DNA of 35,062 nucleotides, from positions 1 through 35,062 of the forward strand of contig DASYSA010000349.1 of assembly GCA_036003885.1 (NCBI GenBank), read 5' to 3'. Source of the DNA: DASYSA01 sp036003885. GTDB taxonomy: Bacteria > Acidobacteriota > Blastocatellia > UBA7656. The notes under the pieces were generated by a model that made no database searches, was not told where the DNA came from, and worked only from the letters and a program-made list of their open reading frames with translations. Of this stretch, positions 30,531 to 35,062 are shown piece after piece. A program made the translations under genes and the position numbers. The first letter of the stretch is position 1. The number at the start of each line of letters is the position of its first letter.

Positions 30531-31535
30531 TCACCGCTGAAACAACGATGGGAAGCGGCTGGCCTGGAGCATCCGGCACGCCTCTTCGAAAACATCATCG
30601 GCCAGACTGTTGCCCGACGGTCCCGATACGACTCGATCAGCGGCGGTTGACGTATGTACCCGGAGGCCGGCGTCTCGGACCTCGAGCATTGGCGTGCGAA
30701 AGCCCGAAGTCATATTCACCAGCTCCGGGTCATCAGTGATGACCATGCTGGCACGCGCGATCGCGGCTGCAGCTTCCAGAGCACGAGGTGAAACAAGCTT
30801 GATTGAGCGTGGCGGCAGGGACGAGCTTATGCGGTCGGTGAAAGTCCGACTCGAGGGCTCATCCACAGCCACAATTCGAGCTCCGAAGTTGTTCGCTAGC
30901 CTGACCGCGACTTCGCTCATGCAGTCGACTATGCCTCCGCGGAGTGCAGTTGCGCTCGAGCCATATAGAATCACGAGCGGTTCTCCGCCCCTTGATCCAT
31001 GCCGCACAAGCAATTCCTCGAAGAGCTTGTGTCCTTCCACAGGAACGAAGACGCCGGAGTCCGAACTCTCAGGCTCGAGACCGAGCTGTCCTATAACATT
31101 CGCACACTCAGCCGCATGATCGCCGGCCCGGCTGGGCCTGCCGCGTCCCCCGAAAAAGACGTCGGCCAGACTACGAAGTCGCGACGGCCTGACCAGGCGA
31201 ACGTGAGGGATCAGGCGACAGGCAATCTGAGTCTCGACGCCGGCTGAGAAATCGAGCACCAGATCGAAGGTCTCCCTCCGCGCGACCCTCACAAGTCTTA
31301 TCAAGCTTTTGAGCGCGAACCCGCGACCTCGGTCGCCGGCCTTGAGAGCGCCCAGATCTATGAGGGACGCCAGGCCTGTGACCGCCAATATCTCACACGT
31401 TGCTCTCGATGCAGCGACGACTAACCGGGCCTGAGGATACGCGGCCTTGAGAGCCTTCAGGGCCGGGAGCACTGCCAGCGACCTGCAGAACGGCGAGTCA
31501 TCGATGGCAAGAATGGATCGCGGGTGATACGGCAT
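30531..31535 (-). CDS. Divergent glycosyltransferase family 9-like protein
   Basis: A 334-aa protein resembling ADP-heptose:LPS heptosyltransferases (GT9, GT-B fold). It has an N-terminal Rossmann region with LAVLPALKALKAAYPQARLV, FDLVLDFSAGVETQIACRL, and a typical interdomain segment (HAAECANVIGQLGLEP). The C-terminal nucleotide-sugar domain is weak: the usual DSGPMHLA-type motif reads TDDPELVNMTSGFRTPML. This suggests an atypical donor or a degenerate enzyme. No membrane helix is seen; a peripheral cytoplasmic role in envelope glycan synthesis would be usual. The start (MPYHPRSIL) has only a GAG upstream and abuts array 11. It follows a HAD phosphatase gene, possibly in one transcript. Confidence 0.7.
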   Translation of the reverse strand: MPYHPRSILAIDDSPFCRSLAVLPALKALKAAYPQARLVVAASRATCEILAVTGLASLIDLGALKAGDRGRGFALKSLIRLVRVARRETFDLVLDFSAGVETQIACRLIPHVRLVRPSRLRSLADVFFGGRGRPSRAGDHAAECANVIGQLGLEPESSDSGVFVPVEGHKLFEELLVRHGSRGGEPLVILYGSSATALRGGIVDCMSEVAVRLANNFGARIVAVDEPSSRTFTDRISSSLPPRSIKLVSPRALEAAAAIARASMVITDDPELVNMTSGFRTPMLEVRDAGLRVHTSTAADRVVSGPSGNSLADDVFEEACRMLQASRFPSLFQR

Positions 31536-31541
31536 AAAACT

Positions 31542-31627
31542 CGTTTCGCGTTTCGCGTTTTGCGTTTTGCGTTTTGCGTTTTAGGTTAGCGCCAAACGTA
31601 AAACCTAAAACGTAAAACCTAAAACGC
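31542..31627. repeat. Heptamer inverted-repeat array 11 (unit TTTTGCG / TTTTAGG)
   Basis: The left arm is TCGTTTCGCGTTTCGCGTTT, TGCGTTTTGCGTTTTGCGTT, TTAGG; the loop is TTAGCGCC; the right arm is AAACGTAAAACCTAAAACG then TAAAACCTAAAACGC. It ends exactly one base before the HAD stop codon complement (CTA, 31628-31630). Same unit family as arrays 6-8. Confidence 0.9.
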
Positions 31628-32326
31628 CTAGAGTTCGGCCAGCAGATTGACCACAGTTTCGGTATTGCTCAGATCCTCAAGCAGCGCGTCCGGCAAGTGC
31701 TGACTCAGTTGCGTAGAGGTGTGGAAGCCTGAGGCAACGGCAAGAACTCGTGCGCCGAAGTGGCGCGCGCAGGCAATATCGCGAGGCGTGTCTCCGACGA
31801 TAACGAATCGATCGGGTGCAAGCGTTACTCCCAGGTGGTTGCCGATTCGCTCAGCCGCAATTGCGGGCAGATGGTTTCGGTCCTCTGCGTCGCTGCCGAA
31901 TGCTCCCCGCCCCTGAAAGTAATCCCATATTCCTGAGACTCGGAGCTTGGCTTCAGCCAGCCTTTCCACGTTTCCGGTTAGCAGACTTGGAATAAATCGC
32001 GAATCCCCGGCCAGCGCGTCCAGCAGCTCGCGGACCCCTGCGCACAACCGAAAGACTTCGCCGGTCGAAGCGAGGTCCCTGAGTATCTCGACCATGGCGG
32101 CTTCCAGCTGCGGGAGACGCTCCCAAATCGCTTCCGCGCTGAAGCCTTCGCATTCGAGCGCCTCACGGTAGATGGCCATGTCGGTCCTGCCCGAAAAGTC
32201 TACTTCATCGATTCGCCCGCAGGTCCCGAACACGCTGTCGAGCATCCCGCGGATCCGGCCGCGATATTCGGGCCGCCGCACCGCGCGAATCAGCGTACCG
32301 TCGATGTCAAAGAGAATGGGTCGCAT
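31628..32326 (-). CDS. HAD-superfamily phosphatase (phosphoglycolate phosphatase-like)
   Basis: A 232-aa HAD hydrolase. Motif I is LFDIDGTLI (nucleophile Asp), motif II SLLTGN, and motif IV VIVGDTPRDIACAR; the segment FGSDAEDRNHLPAIAAERIG lies in the place of motif III. The cap region (SGRTDMAIYREALECEGF) is of the GPH type. Probably a small-molecule phosphatase in the cytoplasm; the substrate is not predictable. The ATG at 32326 is directly preceded by array 12 (leader CACCTGGCACCTATG), with no ribosome-binding site. A longer reading of 45 codons translates the array as WHLTP/WHLAP-type repeats and is almost certainly not a protein segment. Confidence 0.87.
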   Translation of the reverse strand: MRPILFDIDGTLIRAVRRPEYRGRIRGMLDSVFGTCGRIDEVDFSGRTDMAIYREALECEGFSAEAIWERLPQLEAAMVEILRDLASTGEVFRLCAGVRELLDALAGDSRFIPSLLTGNVERLAEAKLRVSGIWDYFQGRGAFGSDAEDRNHLPAIAAERIGNHLGVTLAPDRFVIVGDTPRDIACARHFGARVLAVASGFHTSTQLSQHLPDALLEDLSNTETVVNLLAEL

Positions 32327-32547
32327 AGGTGCCAGGTGCCAGGTGCCAAGTGTCAGGTGCCAGGTATCAGGTGCCAGATGCCAGACGTCAGGTGTCAGGT
32401 GCCCAGGTGTCAGGTGCCAGGTATCAGGTGACAGGTGTTGAGTGCCAAGTGCCACGGACACATTCTACCTCACACCTGACACCTCACACCTGGCACCTGA
32501 CACCTCACACCTCACACCTGACACCTCCCACCTGACACCTGGCACCT
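32327..32547. repeat. Heptamer inverted-repeat array 12 (unit AGGTGYC), the longest
   Basis: About 220 bp. The left half has some 17 heptamers (AGGTGCC, AGGTGTC, AAGTGTC, AGGTATC, AGATGCC, AGACGTC and so on), a loop with GGACACATTCTACC, and the right half has 11-12 inverted units (CACACCTGACACCTCACACC, TGGCACCTGACACCTCACAC and so on). It fills the complete space between the YchF stop (32552) and the HAD ATG (32324-32326). Confidence 0.93.
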
Positions 32548-32551
32548 TCCC

Positions 32552-33613
32552 TCAAACATTAAACCTGAAGTGAATCACGTCGCCGTCGTGCACCACGTAC
32601 TCCTTGCCTTCCAACTTCAGCTTACCTTGTTCGCGACAACGTGCCTCGCTCTTCAGCTCGATCAAATCCTCGAAACGGATTACCTCTGCCCGAATGAAGC
32701 CGCGCTCGATGTCCGAGTGAATCACTCCCGCAGCGCGGTGGGCGGTGGTGCCGCGTTTGATCGACCACGCGCGGCACTCGTCTTCCCCGCTCGTCAGGAA
32801 GCTGATCAAGTCGAGCAACTGGTAAGCGGCGCGAATGAACCTGTCTCGCGCCGGTTCGGTGATCCCGAGGTCCTGAAGGAACTCGCGCTGCTCCTCTTCA
32901 GTGAGCTGGGCTATGTCCATCTCAGCCCTGCCGGACATTGCTATGAGGCTCAACCTTCTTGACGCAGCCAGCTCAACGACGTCGGCAGGCGGCTCACTCC
33001 CTGCCGCAGCCTCGCCGACGTTGAGCAACAGCAGCAGCGGCTTGAGACTTAAGAAGCGAAAGCCTGCAATAAGCCCAAGCTGTTCGTGCGCTATTGCGAG
33101 GTCTCTCAACGGGCGTTCTTCTTCAAGTGCGGCCTTAAGGGTTTCCAGCAACTCGCGTTCGCGGGTGGAGTCCTTCTCCTTCTTGAGCCGCGCGATACGA
33201 GTCTCAATCTGGACCATATCGGTCAGGATCAACTCATCGTCGAACGCCTTGATGTCACGCATCGGGTCGGCGCCTTGAGTCAGCATCGGACTGTCAAACC
33301 CGCGCGCGACGTGAACCAGCGCTTCGACTTCACGCATGTGCTGAACGAGCTTTGGGTCGAGCCCGGTCTCGGTTCGTTCGGCCTGATCGCCCTGGGGACC
33401 GGCAACATCAACAAAGCTCATTTCCACGTAGGTCTGCTTCTTGGGGTTATAAAGCTCGGCGAGTTTATCCACTCGAGAGTCGGGCACTTTGATGACTCCG
33501 ACGTTGGCTTTTTCACGAGCCCCAAAACCTCCGACCTCGGCGGTCAGCCCGGTTAGCGTATTGAAAATCGTTGTCTTGCCCGACCCCGCGAATCCTACCA
33601 GCCCTACTTTCAT
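32552..33613 (-). CDS. ychF: YchF/Obg-family ATPase (TRAFAC, DUF933/TGS domain)
   Basis: A 353-aa ribosome-associated P-loop ATPase of the Obg/YchF family. The P-loop is GFAGSGKTT (7-15), where canonical YchF has GLPNVGKST. KADVGxxxVPDxR is represented by NVGVIKVPDSRVDKLAELYN, and the G3-like segment is VDVAGPQGDQ. A coiled-coil insertion (about 130-175) follows. The C-terminal TGS/DUF933 domain ends EYVVHDGDVIHFRFNV, almost identical to YchF. The classical NxxE-type base-recognition motif is NVGE. The start MKVGLVGFAG has GGGGG just upstream. An extension of 37 codons into array 13 (RNPQSAIHNPQS) is rejected. Given the variant P-loop it may be a YchF paralogue rather than the orthologue. Confidence 0.85.
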   Translation of the reverse strand: MKVGLVGFAGSGKTTIFNTLTGLTAEVGGFGAREKANVGVIKVPDSRVDKLAELYNPKKQTYVEMSFVDVAGPQGDQAERTETGLDPKLVQHMREVEALVHVARGFDSPMLTQGADPMRDIKAFDDELILTDMVQIETRIARLKKEKDSTRERELLETLKAALEEERPLRDLAIAHEQLGLIAGFRFLSLKPLLLLLNVGEAAAGSEPPADVVELAASRRLSLIAMSGRAEMDIAQLTEEEQREFLQDLGITEPARDRFIRAAYQLLDLISFLTSGEDECRAWSIKRGTTAHRAAGVIHSDIERGFIRAEVIRFEDLIELKSEARCREQGKLKLEGKEYVVHDGDVIHFRFNV

Positions 33614-33626
33614 TAAGCCCCCAACC

Positions 33627-33740
33627 GATTGCGGATTGTGGATTGCGGATTGCGGATTTCGGACTGTGGTCCGATTCCAAGGCAACCTCGCGCGTCTGCC
33701 TCCTCCGCAATCCGCAATCCGCAATCCGCAATCCGCAATC
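33627..33740. repeat. Heptamer inverted-repeat array 13 (unit GGATTGC)
   Basis: The left arm is GATTGCG, GATTGTG, GATTGCG, GATTGCG, GATTTCG, GACTGTG. A unique loop of about 40 bases (GGCAACCTCGCGCGTCTGCC) follows. The right arm is five inverted units, CCGCAATCCGCAATCCGCAA then TCCGCAATCCGCAATC. Its last C is the first base of the gpmI stop codon complement (CTA, 33740-33742), and the other end reaches the ychF leader. Confidence 0.9.
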
Positions 33741-35062
33741 TAAGAATCTCTCAGGTCTTCTCCGGTCATCAACGGCGGCTTCGCAAGCCCAAGCAAGCCC
33801 AGCATCGTCGGAGCGATGTCCTGAAGCGACCCCCCCGCTCGCAACTTACCCCGATAGTCACTGATGAGGATCAGCGGCACCAGGTTAGTCGTGTGCGCCG
33901 TGAAGGGCTGTCCCGTGTCGGGATCGATCATCTGCTCTGCGTTGCCGTGATCTGCGGTAATGATGACCGCGCCCCCTCTCGAGCGAATAGCCTCGACCAC
34001 TCTCCCTGCACAGGCGTCAATTGTTTCGATGGCCTTGATCGCCGCGTCCAGAAAGCCCGTGTGACCGACCATATCAGCATTGGCGTAGTTCATGATTATC
34101 ACATCGAACTCGCCGCTCTCGATCTCCCGGAGCACATTCTCGGTCACCTCGGCCGCGCTCATTTCGGGTTTCAGGTCATAGGTCGCTACCTTCGGTGAAG
34201 GGATCAAGATTCGCTTCTCGCCGGGAAACTCATCTTCTACCCCGCCGTTAAAGAAAAAGGTCACGTGCGCGTACTTTTCAGTCTCCGCGATGCGCAGGTT
34301 CTTCAAGCCGGCGCCGGCAAGAATGTCCGCAAGAATCTGCTCGTGTTTCACCGGGCCGAATGCTACCGGCAGGTGAAACTCAGCATTGTACTGCGTCATA
34401 CAGGTAAACCTTGTATCGAGCCTTGGCCCCCGATCGAAGGCGTTAAAGCCATCTTCTGTAAAGGCCCGAGTGAGTTGGCGCGCGCGGTCGGCTCTAAAGT
34501 TAAAGAAGATCACGCTGTCCCGATCTTGAATTTCCACAACCGGCTTTTCAGTCTGGTCGATGATTACGATGGGCGGCATGAACTCGTCAGTAATGCCTTC
34601 GTCGTAGGACTCGCGAATGGCGGCTACAGCATCAAAACGCGGCCGGCCCTCCGATCGAGTTAGCAGTCTATATGCCTTTTCGGTTCGTTCCCACCGGCGG
34701 TCGCGATCCATCGCGTAGTAGCGGCCGATAATCGTCGCTACCTGTCCGACACCGTACTCGCTCATCTTCCTCATCAGGTCCGCGACATAGCCGGCTCCCG
34801 CATGGGGCGACGTGTCCCGACCATCCAGAAAGGCGTGGACGAACACTCGATCAGCACCTCGTTGTTTAGCCATCCGCAGTAGCGCATAGAGGTGTTCATG
34901 CCACGAGTGAACTCCGCCTTCGGAGACCAGTCCCATCAGATGAAGCGCCGACTGATTGGTCTTCGAATGGTCCATCGCCTGTACCAGTGCCGGGTTGTCG
35001 AAGAACTCACCGGTCTCGATTGCGTAATCTATGCGGGAGATGTCCATCCGGACGATGCGGCC
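33740..35062 (-). CDS. gpmI: 2,3-bisphosphoglycerate-independent phosphoglycerate mutase (5'-truncated by window)
   Basis: Interconverts 3- and 2-phosphoglycerate in glycolysis; cytoplasmic, Mn-dependent, alkaline-phosphatase superfamily. The frame is open to the window edge (GRIVRMDISRIDYAIETGEF), so roughly the first 70 residues, with the phosphoserine nucleophile and some metal ligands, lie outside. Visible motifs are GLVSEGGVHSWHEHLYALL, VHAFLDGRDTSPHAG, VIFFNFRADRARQLT, NYANADMVGHTG (metal Asp and His), VIITADHGNAEQM (Asp and His), and AHTTNLVPLI (His). The insertion and catalytic domains otherwise look normal. The stop codon abuts array 13, and ychF follows on the same strand. Confidence 0.95.
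   Translation of the reverse strand, partial: GRIVRMDISRIDYAIETGEFFDNPALVQAMDHSKTNQSALHLMGLVSEGGVHSWHEHLYALLRMAKQRGADRVFVHAFLDGRDTSPHAGAGYVADLMRKMSEYGVGQVATIIGRYYAMDRDRRWERTEKAYRLLTRSEGRPRFDAVAAIRESYDEGITDEFMPPIVIIDQTEKPVVEIQDRDSVIFFNFRADRARQLTRAFTEDGFNAFDRGPRLDTRFTCMTQYNAEFHLPVAFGPVKHEQILADILAGAGLKNLRIAETEKYAHVTFFFNGGVEDEFPGEKRILIPSPKVATYDLKPEMSAAEVTENVLREIESGEFDVIIMNYANADMVGHTGFLDAAIKAIETIDACAGRVVEAIRSRGGAVIITADHGNAEQMIDPDTGQPFTAHTTNLVPLILISDYRGKLRAGGSLQDIAPTMLGLLGLAKPPLMTGEDLRDS

Noticed and set aside
32327..32461. N-terminal extension of the HAD phosphatase through array 12
   Set aside because: The extension consists of translated heptamers (WHLTP-type repeats). The HAD core begins at the ATG 32324-32326 with DIDGT at its normal distance.

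Overview
The window is about 35 kb of moderately GC-rich bacterial chromosome from a Gram-negative organism: it holds an Oar-like outer-membrane receptor and an octaheme c-type cytochrome. The combination of an HspR-controlled dnaK operon, Oar-type receptors with a carboxypeptidase-regulatory domain, PD40 propeller proteins and MoxR/DUF58 clusters suggests Acidobacteriota, perhaps Blastocatellia. That placement is inference. There is no rRNA, tRNA, phage, IS element or CRISPR, and most genes lie on the minus strand.

Layout. 1-3.7 kb: 3' part of pdxA, a secreted PD40 beta-propeller protein, an aldo/keto reductase (minus) and a small two-helix membrane protein. 3.8-7 kb: an Oar/TonB-dependent-type outer-membrane protein. 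7.1-11.1 kb: heat-shock operon dnaK-dnaJ-(98-aa membrane protein)-hspR without grpE, preceded by a sigma70-like promoter overlapped by a HAIR-like (HspR) operator. 11.2-15.2 kb: gamma-glutamyltransferase, a four-helix membrane protein and an octaheme cytochrome c. 15.3-25.1 kb: a minus-strand gene train made of a GldG-like membrane protein, an ABC ATPase, an ABC-2 permease, a coiled-coil membrane protein, a DinB-like protein, a MoxR AAA+ ATPase, a DUF58 protein and a CDP-alcohol phosphatidyltransferase. 25.3-28.4 kb (plus strand): a cystathionine gamma-synthase/lyase-family enzyme, a PP2C phosphatase and a type II HAD hydrolase. 28.4-35.06 kb (minus): a secreted alpha/beta hydrolase, a GT9-like glycosyltransferase, a HAD phosphatase, a YchF-family ATPase and gpmI, cut by the window edge.

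The most striking feature is in the spacers. At least thirteen intergenic regions, plus one miniature copy, are filled by long inverted repeats whose two arms are tandem arrays of a degenerate 7-bp unit. The unit differs between loci: TTTTRCG, GTGATKC, GAATTGA, CGAAATT, GATTTTG, GGATTGC, AGGTGYC, TAGGATC. The architecture does not change: heptamers in one orientation, a short unique loop, then the same heptamers inverted. Within gene trains the arrays run from the stop codon of one gene to the ribosome-binding site or start codon of the next, so they make up the intercistronic mRNA. I found no annotated family that explains them, and they are the best candidate here for an undescribed system.
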